A DNA stretch of 47,427 nt from Bacteroidales bacterium. Its GTDB lineage: Bacteria > Bacteroidota > Bacteroidia > Bacteroidales > UBA932. Made by a program: the position numbers and the translations under genes. Of this stretch, positions 33,193-41,054 are shown piece by piece. The stretch covers positions 76,542 through 123,968 of the forward strand of contig JAKSKB010000001.1 of NCBI GenBank assembly GCA_024401975.1, in the 5' to 3' direction. The notes under the pieces are model-generated. The model did not search any database. It saw only the letters and a list, made by a program, of their open reading frames with translations, and was not told the origin of the DNA. Each line of letters begins with the position of its first letter. Position 1 is the first letter of the stretch.

Positions 33193-35946
33193 ATGCTTAG
33201 GATGCGGATATATAACTACTTCAAGGCGCACAGGAAAGTGCTGTGGATATCTCTGACCGCCGTGTCCCTTCTGCTGGCGGGACTGGCATCGACCCTGCGG
33301 TTCAGTGAGGACATCACCGATTTTCTGCCGCTGGATTCGGAAGAAAACGAGGCATTGGAAGTCTATCAGAACATTTCCGGAGCAGATAGGATAATATGCC
33401 TTTTCTCCAATCCCGGCGATGCCGACATTGTCGTGGAGGCAATCGATGAATTTGTCTCGCTTATAGAGAAAAAGGATATCTTCGGATGGTGTGAAGGGCT
33501 TGTCACGGGGTATGATATAGATCAAGTGCGTGGTATAATGGAATTTGCTTACGGCAATATTCCTTACTTCCTTCAGGAGAAGGACTACGCGCGTATGGAC
33601 AGTCTTCTTTCCCTTCCCGGATATATTGCCGGCAAGATGCGGCAGGACCGGATGGCGTTGACGTTTCCAAGCGGGGATATGGGCGAAACGGTCATCGCAT
33701 CTGATCCTCTCGGACTTTTTGGTCCCGTGATTGACGCCCTTTCCGGTCGGGGCGGAACAGGTGCGTTTGAACTCTATGACGGGTATATATTCACGCCGGA
33801 CATGAGCCGGGCCATAGTGATGCTGACTTCCCCGTTCGGGAACAGCGAGACGAGCGGCAACACGAAACTTGTAGCATTGATAAGGGAGGTCGCAGACGAA
33901 GTGGAAGCCGCATATCCCGAAGTCGGAATCAGTCTGACCGGCGGACCGGTGATTGCCGTGGGAAACAGTAGCCGCATAAAGAAGGATACAGTCATTGCCA
34001 TAAGCATTTCCGCAATCTTGATTCTCGTACTCCTTGCAATGTCGTTCAATTCGATACGGAACATACTGCTGATTTTTCTGTCGATTGGCTGGGGCTGGCT
34101 TTTCGCTGTCGGAGGGATGGCTGTCTTCAGCAGCCGCGTTTCCATCATAGTCATAGGCATTTCAAGTGTAATTCTCGGAATAGCAGTTAATTATCCTCTT
34201 CATCTTGTGGCGCATACATCACACAGAAAGGATACAAGGGATGCCGTCAGGGAAATTGCGGCTCCGCTGGTAATCGGAAACGTTACGACGGTAGGGGCCT
34301 TCCTTGCCCTTGTGCCGCTGCAAAGCGTGGCACTGCGGGATCTCGGCATTTTTGCTTCGCTGCTGCTTCTGGGTACGATTGTCTTCGTGTTGGTTTGTCT
34401 TCCGCATATGCTTGAAGAAGGCGGCGGGAAGAAATCTCCGCGAAGCAGACTGATTCCGCTGCTGGCAGACCTGAAGCCGGAGAACAACAGATGGATTGTC
34501 TTGACGGTCATAGTGCTGACTGTCGTATTCGGCTTTTTCAGCAGGCGTACGTCGTTCAACTCGAATCTGGCGGACATCAATTATATGACGCCGGAGCAAC
34601 GTGCGGATCTGGCTTATTTCAATCAGCTCCTTTCTGCTGATACTACGCGGATGAAACGTGAGTTTTACGTGGTCAGCAAAGGATCCGGAGTTGACGAAGT
34701 TCTTGATGCGGATACCAGAGTACAGGTTATTGTGGACAGTCTGGACAGGGCGGGAATTATATCCTCCTGTAGCAGTGTCGCACCATTCTTATGCTCGCGA
34801 GTCGAACAGGAAAGGCGGCTGGAAATGTGGAGAGAATTCACGGGACGGTTCCGCTCCTTGTACGAGGAAGAATTCATCCGTGCCGCGAAAGATGCCGGTT
34901 TCAACGGGACCGCTTTCGACAGGTTCGAGTCGCTCCTTGCGGAAGGATACGACGCCGGCTCCAGAGACATAGAATATTTTGACATACTCACAGAAGGTCC
35001 CCTGGCAAACTGTCTCACCTCAATTGACGGAGAATATTATGCCGTCAAGACCATCAAGGCGGAACCCGGGTATGCGGATGCCGTCAAGACAGACATTCCG
35101 GGTTGCTTCGACATCGCGGAACTTGACAATGCACTTGCCACCAACCTTTCTTCAAATTTCAATTATATCGGCTGGGCCTGCTCGCTGATAGTCTTCTTTT
35201 TCCTCTGGTTCTCATTCGGAAGACTGGAACTGGCACTGATTGCCTTTCTTCCGATGGCCGTCAGTTGGATATGGATACTTGGGCTGATGGCGTTGCTGGG
35301 CATACGTTTCAATATAGTCAACATTATCCTTGCCACATTCATTTTCGGACAGGGGGACGATTATACTATTTTCATGGCAGAAGGATGCCAATATGAATAT
35401 GCACGTGGGAAATCCGTAATGTCCTCATACAAAAGCAGTATCATACAAAGCGCTCTGATTATGCTTGTCGGCATCGGGACGCTTATCGTAGCCAAGCATC
35501 CGGCGATGAAGTCCCTTGCAGAAGTGACGATAATCGGAATGTTTTCCGTAGTGTTCATGGCCTATCTGATACCTCCTCTGCTTTTCAAGTGGCTGACGGA
35601 GAGAAACGGGAAAATCCGCGTTTATCCGCTTACATTTCGTTCTCTGTTGTTCGGAATTCCGAAAAATCCTTCCGATATTGTGGAAGGAAGATATATTTAC
35701 AAAGGAAGCGGAATCTGCCGTGAAGTCCGGAGGAATCTTTCAAGAGCCTCGCAGGTGGCTGAAACCGGTGAAGACGGGTACGTCATCGAGGATGTCGGAT
35801 ATGGGGAAACAGCCATTCTCCTGGCCTATACCAATCCTGACAGGAAGGTGAAGGCCCTGATGAAGGATGACGAACGGCTAGGGATAGCGGTATTGGCCGC
35901 CAGGGACTTTGTCAGAAATATAGAATTTGTTGTAAAGGATGAATAA
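33193..35946 (+). CDS. MMPL/RND-type exporter with cytosolic tail
   Basis: A 917-residue inner-membrane transporter built of two RND halves. Membrane helix 1 lies at about 15-33. The first helix bundle spans about 260-410 (sterol-sensing-domain-like ISISAILILVLLAMSF, GIAVNYPLHLVAH), and the second about 655-805, with the Asp-Asp-Tyr motif GQGDDYTIF near 719. Large periplasmic loops follow each first helix. MMPL proteins in aryl polyene clusters are assumed to extract or export the lipid-linked pigment. After the last helix a tail of about 90 residues (825-917) contains YIYKGSGICREV and DVGYGETAILLAYTNPDRKV, which looks like part of a methyltransferase-type Rossmann domain. An ATG at 33202 is an alternative start. 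Confidence 0.88.
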   Translation: MLRMRIYNYFKAHRKVLWISLTAVSLLLAGLASTLRFSEDITDFLPLDSEENEALEVYQNISGADRIICLFSNPGDADIVVEAIDEFVSLIEKKDIFGWCEGLVTGYDIDQVRGIMEFAYGNIPYFLQEKDYARMDSLLSLPGYIAGKMRQDRMALTFPSGDMGETVIASDPLGLFGPVIDALSGRGGTGAFELYDGYIFTPDMSRAIVMLTSPFGNSETSGNTKLVALIREVADEVEAAYPEVGISLTGGPVIAVGNSSRIKKDTVIAISISAILILVLLAMSFNSIRNILLIFLSIGWGWLFAVGGMAVFSSRVSIIVIGISSVILGIAVNYPLHLVAHTSHRKDTRDAVREIAAPLVIGNVTTVGAFLALVPLQSVALRDLGIFASLLLLGTIVFVLVCLPHMLEEGGGKKSPRSRLIPLLADLKPENNRWIVLTVIVLTVVFGFFSRRTSFNSNLADINYMTPEQRADLAYFNQLLSADTTRMKREFYVVSKGSGVDEVLDADTRVQVIVDSLDRAGIISSCSSVAPFLCSRVEQERRLEMWREFTGRFRSLYEEEFIRAAKDAGFNGTAFDRFESLLAEGYDAGSRDIEYFDILTEGPLANCLTSIDGEYYAVKTIKAEPGYADAVKTDIPGCFDIAELDNALATNLSSNFNYIGWACSLIVFFFLWFSFGRLELALIAFLPMAVSWIWILGLMALLGIRFNIVNIILATFIFGQGDDYTIFMAEGCQYEYARGKSVMSSYKSSIIQSALIMLVGIGTLIVAKHPAMKSLAEVTIIGMFSVVFMAYLIPPLLFKWLTERNGKIRVYPLTFRSLLFGIPKNPSDIVEGRYIYKGSGICREVRRNLSRASQVAETGEDGYVIEDVGYGETAILLAYTNPDRKVKALMKDDERLGIAVLAARDFVRNIEFVVKDE

Positions 35947-36175
35947 AATAAAAGAAAGAATAATGGAATTGCTCTCCGAAGCCCTTCCTGCCGTGAATTT
36001 CAAATCTGATTTTCTGTTTGGAGAACTTGATTCGTTCAGCATCTTTACGATTATGATGCTCCTCAGCGAAGAGTACGGCGTAAAGATGGATGCTACGGAC
36101 GCTACGCCGAAAAACTTCCGTTCGGTAGATTCTCTGGTGAAAATGGTGGAAGAAAAACTTGGATACAGACAGTAA
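35939..36175 (+). CDS. Acyl carrier protein 3, paired with the AMP ligase
   Basis: A short 78-residue carrier with Ser32 in the site GELDSFSIF. The DSF-type site and the shorter first loop set it apart from the two other carriers. It overlaps the exporter gene by 8 bp, and its stop shares a base with the start of the AMP-ligase gene (TAATG). The tight coupling suggests that the ligase charges this carrier with the starter acid. Confidence 0.85.
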   Translation: MNKIKERIMELLSEALPAVNFKSDFLFGELDSFSIFTIMMLLSEEYGVKMDATDATPKNFRSVDSLVKMVEEKLGYRQ

Positions 36176-37491
36176 TGACGCAAGAAGAAGGAATCAGGAA
36201 ATTTGCGGAGCTTACTCCCGGAAAGGTTGCCGTCGTATGCGGTGCAGGACAGATTACATATAAGGAATTATGGGACGCCGTCATCCATAGGGCGGAGCAG
36301 TTGCGTGCCGGAGGACTCCATCCTCATTCTCCGTATGTGTTCCGTGCCAGTCAGGACATAGAATTCATCGTTACGTACTGTGCGGTACACGTATCGGGGG
36401 GCATCGCCGTGCCTCTTGGACACGATGTGTCACAGGAATATTTTGAATCAGTCCGCACTTTGGTGAACGGATGCGCTTACGCGGATGACATAGTCGATAT
36501 ACTGTATACCACGGGTACTACGGGCAAGGCAAAGGGTGTAATGCTCAGTGAGACCTGTCTTGTGGCTTGTGCTGAAAATTTCATAGAGAACCTCGGTTTC
36601 TCATCCGAACTCGCATTCGTTGTCAGCGGGCCGCTCAACCATATAGCGTCCCTTTTCAAGATTCACCCGATGCTGACAGTAGGAGGGACTGTCTGTGTAG
36701 TGGACGGATTGAAGGATATGGACGCCTTCTTCGAGGTGTTCAACCTTCCATTTGATAAATTCGGAATATTCCTTGTCCCGTCCACGATACGGATGTTGCT
36801 GCATTTTGCATATGACAGACTTGCTGCCCTCCGCGACAGGATAGACCTCATAGAGACAGGTACCGCACCGATAATGCAGGATGATATGGCTCTGCTCAGC
36901 AAGGCACTTCCGCATTCAAGACTATACAATACTTTGGGTGGGACTGAAATAGGCTGTGTCTGCACGTATAATTTCAATGACGGCATATTCAAGGAGAACT
37001 GCGTCGGCCGTCCTATGAAGAATGCTTCGGTGGAAATCACTCCGGAAGGAGAAATCATCATCTCGGGACGTACCGTTATGAGCGGCTATGTCGGCGATGA
37101 AGAGGCTACGCGCTCCGTATTGGTGGATGGAAAGATTCACGGCTCGGATTTGGGATATCTGGATGAGGATGGGATGATTCGTCTCAAGGGACGTCTGGGG
37201 GATGTCATCAACGTAGGAGGGTTCAAGGTTGATCCTTCAGAAGTGGAAAATGCGGCTTCATCGCATCCCTGCGTGAAAGAATGTATCTGCATAGCGGTCT
37301 CGCATCCCATTATGGGGAACGTGTTGAAACTGCTTGTGGTTCTGCATGAAGGGCAGTCGCTTGACAAACATGCTCTTGCCGCCCATATCAAGGGGATACT
37401 CGAAAGTCACAAGGTGCCTGTCCTGTATGAGGCCGTCGATAGTCTCAAGCGGACGTACAATGGGAAATTGGACAGAAAAGCATACAGATAA
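36175..37491 (+). CDS. Acyl-AMP ligase, starter-unit activating
   Basis: A member of the ANL adenylation superfamily, compact at 438 residues compared with about 500. The phosphate loop is YTTGTTGKAKGVML near residue 108, and the aromatic/adenine region is YNTLGGTEIGCV. The conserved Asp block is GSDLGYLDEDGMIRLKGRLGDVINVGG, and the C-terminal catalytic Lys is in NGKLDRKAYR at the extreme end. It probably activates a carboxylic acid (an aryl acid in related clusters) and loads it onto the neighbouring carrier. The N-terminal domain is reduced ahead of the phosphate loop, which may reflect a small substrate. Confidence 0.88.
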   Translation: MTQEEGIRKFAELTPGKVAVVCGAGQITYKELWDAVIHRAEQLRAGGLHPHSPYVFRASQDIEFIVTYCAVHVSGGIAVPLGHDVSQEYFESVRTLVNGCAYADDIVDILYTTGTTGKAKGVMLSETCLVACAENFIENLGFSSELAFVVSGPLNHIASLFKIHPMLTVGGTVCVVDGLKDMDAFFEVFNLPFDKFGIFLVPSTIRMLLHFAYDRLAALRDRIDLIETGTAPIMQDDMALLSKALPHSRLYNTLGGTEIGCVCTYNFNDGIFKENCVGRPMKNASVEITPEGEIIISGRTVMSGYVGDEEATRSVLVDGKIHGSDLGYLDEDGMIRLKGRLGDVINVGGFKVDPSEVENAASSHPCVKECICIAVSHPIMGNVLKLLVVLHEGQSLDKHALAAHIKGILESHKVPVLYEAVDSLKRTYNGKLDRKAYR

Positions 37492-37511
37492 ACTTTCAAA
37501 GTCATTCATTT

Positions 37512-38303
37512 ATGCAGAGAGTTTTCCACCATTATGAATTGTACGGGGAGCAGGGAGGAATTTCGACAACCATAACTCTCCCGGACGGTTTCGATACTGC
37601 CCGGGACAGATGCCATATGGCAATCCTTATGCATGGATTCCTGAGCAACAAGAGGGCTAATCCCTTGTATTCCATCTCCAAGGCCCTTGCCAGGGAGGGC
37701 ATAGCTTCTATAAGGTTTGATTTCAATGCGCACGGCAGAAGCGGAGGGAAATTCGTGAATATGACCGTTTCCAATGAGATATCCGATGCTCTGGCAGTGG
37801 TGGATTACGTGCTTTCCCTTCCGTACGTGAGCTCCATATCATTTGTAGGGCATTCTCAGGGAGGCGTTGTAGCGGGAATGCTGGCCGGAAGACTTGAGCG
37901 CGATGCGGCAAGGAGACCTTGTTGTCTTGTCCTTCTGGCACCGGCCGCGGTGCTGAAAGACGATGCTCTTGCCGGGAAATGTATGCTGTCCAGATATGAT
38001 GCCGACAATCCTCCTGAATATGTCAAGGTGATGATGCATAAGTTGGGACGTCCGTTCATTCTGGAAGCTCAGAAATTGCCGATTTATGAGACTTCTATGC
38101 TCTATTCTGGTCCGGTATGCCTGATTCACGGAAAGAAGGACAAGATAGTGCCGTATTCATACAGCGAGAGGTATAATGAAGTCTTTCCCGACAGCACGCT
38201 TGAACTTCTTGAAGGGGAAGGGCACTTTATGAATGGCAGATTGAAGGACATAGTCCGGCTGACTGTCGATTTCATCAATAAAAATGGGGGTCTTGGATGT
38301 TGA
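37512..38303 (+). CDS. Alpha/beta hydrolase, S33-like, cytoplasmic
   Basis: A 263-residue hydrolase with the nucleophile elbow GHSQGG (Ser115), an Asp in the LIHGKKDKIVPYSYSE strand turn, and a terminal His in EGEGHFMNG. There is no signal peptide. The N-terminal beta-hairpin followed by HGFLSNKRANPLYS and FDFNAHGRSGGKF is as in esterases that act on acyl chains. It follows the AMP-ligase by 20 bp. A role in releasing or editing the finished acyl thioester or ester is possible but not shown. Confidence 0.82.
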   Translation: MQRVFHHYELYGEQGGISTTITLPDGFDTARDRCHMAILMHGFLSNKRANPLYSISKALAREGIASIRFDFNAHGRSGGKFVNMTVSNEISDALAVVDYVLSLPYVSSISFVGHSQGGVVAGMLAGRLERDAARRPCCLVLLAPAAVLKDDALAGKCMLSRYDADNPPEYVKVMMHKLGRPFILEAQKLPIYETSMLYSGPVCLIHGKKDKIVPYSYSERYNEVFPDSTLELLEGEGHFMNGRLKDIVRLTVDFINKNGGLGC

Positions 38304-39199
38304 GGCGTATATTTTTATTGGTACTTGTTGTCTTGACGGCTCTTCCCGTCCGTGCCGCGATGCCGTCGGACCTTGCCATCAAGGTCTGGGAGGACAATGC
38401 CTTGGGGAAAGGGAAAGTCGTCCTCAAACCGTATATTCCGTCCGGCACTCCGACGGGCAGGCCGGCGATAATAATCTGCCCCGGGGGCAGTTATTTCTGG
38501 CTGGCGGAAGAGAATGAGGGGGAAAAAGTGGCTGAAGCTCTGTGTGAACGGGGCATTGCTGCGTTTGTGTTGACATACAGGGTGGCCGGGAAATTCAATT
38601 TCATTACCGACTTCAGACCTTTGTTCGGGGGCAACAGATATCCTTCGATGTTGGAAGATGCCAAGCGTTCCATTCAGATAGTCAAGAGTATGGCCCTCTC
38701 GTACGGAATCGATGAGCATAGAATAGGAATGATGGGATTCTCAGCCGGAGGGCATCTGGCAATGCTCTCGGAAGAAATTGACAATGTCTCTGCAGATGAT
38801 GACGGGGTCTCCCCCAAGCCGGATTTCGTTGCTTTGATATACCCTGTGGTATCGCTGTCCAATCCTGAAATAGTTCATAGAAGGTCAAGAAGAGGGATTC
38901 TCTGCGGCAAGTCCGGTAACAGGAGTATGCGTGATAGTCTCTCCCTTGAAAAAAACGTTCCGACCGACTGCTGTCCTGTATTCCTTCTTCACTGCGAAGA
39001 TGATCCGGTGGTGAACTTCAACAACGCGGTCGCCCTTGATTCGGCATTGACCTGTAAGGGAATAAGTCACAAATTCATCCGGGCATCAAAAGGAGGACAC
39101 GGATTCGGAATATCGGAAATAGAAGCCGGAGACAGGAAATTCCATTGGCTGGACGATTTTATCCTGTGGCTCCGGCAAGCAATTCCATCCGCTGACTAA
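38297..39199 (+). CDS. Secreted alpha/beta hydrolase (acetyl-esterase-like)
   Basis: A 300-residue hydrolase with a signal peptide (MLRRIFLLVLVVLTALPVRA) and the BD-FAE/acetyl xylan esterase-like layout. This includes an oxyanion block (IIICPGGSYFWLAEENEGE), the elbow MGFSAGGHLA (Ser149), an Asp in LLHCEDDPVVNFNNAV and the late His in KGGHGFG. It is predicted to act in the periplasm or outside. It overlaps the previous hydrolase gene by 7 bp, so it is probably the last gene of the core operon. Its stop overlaps the opposite-strand barrel gene by 4 bp, with no terminator between. Its link to the pathway is inferred from linkage only. Confidence 0.82.
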   Translation: MLRRIFLLVLVVLTALPVRAAMPSDLAIKVWEDNALGKGKVVLKPYIPSGTPTGRPAIIICPGGSYFWLAEENEGEKVAEALCERGIAAFVLTYRVAGKFNFITDFRPLFGGNRYPSMLEDAKRSIQIVKSMALSYGIDEHRIGMMGFSAGGHLAMLSEEIDNVSADDDGVSPKPDFVALIYPVVSLSNPEIVHRRSRRGILCGKSGNRSMRDSLSLEKNVPTDCCPVFLLHCEDDPVVNFNNAVALDSALTCKGISHKFIRASKGGHGFGISEIEAGDRKFHWLDDFILWLRQAIPSAD

Positions 39200-39861
39200 A
39201 ATATGTATGCCGCTCCTATGCGCAACTGCCCCCAAGGTGAGCGGCTGCAATAATTCTTGTTGATGAACCCTGTAAGTGCCTGGTCGTATCCGGCATAAAT
39301 CTTCACGTGATGGAAATATACTCCTGCCTGACCGCCAAGACTCAGGTTGACCCTATTATAATAGTTGTTGTCAAGATCGTCCTTGAACCAGTTGAAATAT
39401 GCGGCGTTGCTCTCCTTAATATTTTCGCTCACGGCACTAAGGTTCACGGTCCCGTTACTCAGCCAGAAATTGACAGTCGGACCGGCAGCGATAAACAGCT
39501 GGACATTCTTTCCCACATTGAAAGCGAACTGGTACATTATCGGAATGTCAAGGTATATCCTATCCGAAAGTTGTGCATTGATTGCTTTATTTTTCATCAT
39601 TGTGGAAATCTTTCCGTTGAAGAGGGCATTCAGCCTGCCTCCGACGCAAAGAGTGCTGTGTTGGGAAAATTTCCAGTCATAGCCCACTTCGACAAACCCA
39701 CCGTAGAACTGCGTATAATCCAAGTCCAGAATAATTTCTAAGGAGTTCGCATTGTAGAAATTTGCCGAGCCTCCTCCGCCGACTCTCAATCCCGAAGGAC
39801 GTGCGGCAGATGATAAAGATATGGATGCGAATACGAATAATGCGATGATAATTTTTTTCAT
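39196..39861 (-). CDS. Outer-membrane beta-barrel protein, PorT-like
   Basis: A 221-residue protein with a signal peptide (MKKIIIALFVFASISLSSA) and alternating amphipathic strands ending in the aromatic WGQLRIGAAYIF. This matches the small eight-stranded outer-membrane beta-barrels common in Bacteroidota. No specific function can be read. Only 40 bp separate it from the gene upstream on the same strand (39902-40531), and they probably form one transcription unit. No promoter element is visible in that gap. Confidence 0.75.
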   Translation of the reverse strand: MKKIIIALFVFASISLSSAARPSGLRVGGGGSANFYNANSLEIILDLDYTQFYGGFVEVGYDWKFSQHSTLCVGGRLNALFNGKISTMMKNKAINAQLSDRIYLDIPIMYQFAFNVGKNVQLFIAAGPTVNFWLSNGTVNLSAVSENIKESNAAYFNWFKDDLDNNYYNRVNLSLGGQAGVYFHHVKIYAGYDQALTGFINKNYCSRSPWGQLRIGAAYIF

Positions 39862-39901
39862 TGTTATAAATGTTTATTGTTATAATGCTGTCAGGAATTC
39901 G

Positions 39902-40531
39902 TCAGAGAGCCTTTTTCAACTCTTTCGCGAAAGGAGCGCCGAACTTGCGGAGGCGTTCATTGTTACCGTATCCGATATTCTTTCCACGGAGATAATGGAT
40001 ATCGAATTCCGCCAGAACCTTTCCATTTTTGTCATAGAGGTCAACTATTCCCTTGGTGATGGTGCCACCGCTCTTCGCGGACCCCACCATAACGAAATGT
40101 CCGAAATCAAACAGTCCTATCTTTATTACCATCAGATACGGTGCCTCTCCCGCTTCTTCCTGCCTGCGGAAATCCGCGCCGAAGTGTATGGAAAGGTTCT
40201 TGCATACCGACTCTTCCATCATTGCAAGATTGGCAGGCCAGTTATTGACGAACTCCTCCCCGTGTTTTGAATTATACTGTTCCAGAGACCCGGACTCTTC
40301 CTCTATTTTGAATTCTTTGTCGAAATTCACTATTCTGGACTGGCTGAAATCAATCTTCACGGCGCATACCTCACCTTTTTCATCGAGACACGAAGCATCC
40401 CCGGATATGAGATAAATGGCATCTTGCTTTCCGGAATTTTCACGGATCAGGTTATTCCCTTGTGCCCGCAGTGACACACAGGTACAAAGAAGCGCAGTGG
40501 ATGTCAGCAGAATTTTGAACAATGTTTTCAT
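39902..40531 (-). CDS. Secreted protein of unknown function
   Basis: I do not recognise this family. The start at 40531 (MKTLFKILLTSTALLCTCVSLRAQ) opens a signal peptide; the frame extends 63 nt upstream without one. The mature about 185 residues contain a first beta block (AVKIDFSQSRIVNFDKEF), a helical acidic middle (NSKHGEEFVNNWPANLAMMEES), and a glycine-rich strand pair (GHFVMVGSAKSGGTITKGIVDLYDKNG). It ends with a basic helix (FAKELKKAL). It is probably periplasmic or outer-membrane-associated and co-transcribed with the barrel gene. Confidence 0.7.
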   Translation of the reverse strand: MKTLFKILLTSTALLCTCVSLRAQGNNLIRENSGKQDAIYLISGDASCLDEKGEVCAVKIDFSQSRIVNFDKEFKIEEESGSLEQYNSKHGEEFVNNWPANLAMMEESVCKNLSIHFGADFRRQEEAGEAPYLMVIKIGLFDFGHFVMVGSAKSGGTITKGIVDLYDKNGKVLAEFDIHYLRGKNIGYGNNERLRKFGAPFAKELKKAL

Positions 40532-40601
40532 TTGCAAAATGATTGAAATGACAAAACTTCGAATTTTATGCAAGATAATAGATTTTTCTTTCATTGTTTA
40601 T

Positions 40602-40609
40602 TAAATTTG
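40602..40609 (+). promoter_or_regulatory. -7 promoter element for ybeY-mnmG
   Basis: TAAATTTG matches TAnnTTTG exactly, 16 nt before the ybeY ATG. The upstream position carries a T-run but no TTG, so the -33 element is poor. Confidence 0.4.
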
Positions 40610-40625
40610 TCAGGATTTATCACGT

Positions 40626-41051
40626 ATGATTGCATATTTTTCAGAAGACGTCGGATTCGAATTCAAGGGCCGTGCCCTCAACAACAAATGGCTCCGGCTG
40701 GTGGCGGAAAGCGAGATACGCAGAATAGGCGACGTATCCGTAGTTTTCTGCTCGGACAATTACATCCTGGACGTCAATATGAAGTATCTGCAACACGATT
40801 ATTTCACCGATATCATTACTTTCGACTATTGCGAGGGGGACAAGTTGAACGGCGACCTCATCATAAGCATAGATACGGTTCGCGAAAATGCCGTGACTTA
40901 TGGAGTTTCCTTCGATGAGGAACTTCATCGTGTCATTGTACACGGACTGCTTCACCTGATAGGGTATGACGACAGTACGGAGGAGCAGAGAAAGGAGATG
41001 CGTTCGAAAGAAAATTATTATCTCTCGCTGAGGGAGGCTCTTCAGGGGTAA
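40626..41051 (+). CDS. ybeY: Endoribonuclease YbeY
   Basis: A single-strand-specific metallo-endoribonuclease for 16S rRNA maturation and ribosome quality control. The 141-residue protein has the family zinc motif HGLLHLIGYDD (H-x3-H-x5-D) and the upstream ISIDTV and DIITFDY strands typical of YbeY. It is separated from mnmG by 3 bp. Confidence 0.93.
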   Translation: MIAYFSEDVGFEFKGRALNNKWLRLVAESEIRRIGDVSVVFCSDNYILDVNMKYLQHDYFTDIITFDYCEGDKLNGDLIISIDTVRENAVTYGVSFDEELHRVIVHGLLHLIGYDDSTEEQRKEMRSKENYYLSLREALQG

Positions 41052-41054
41052 CGG

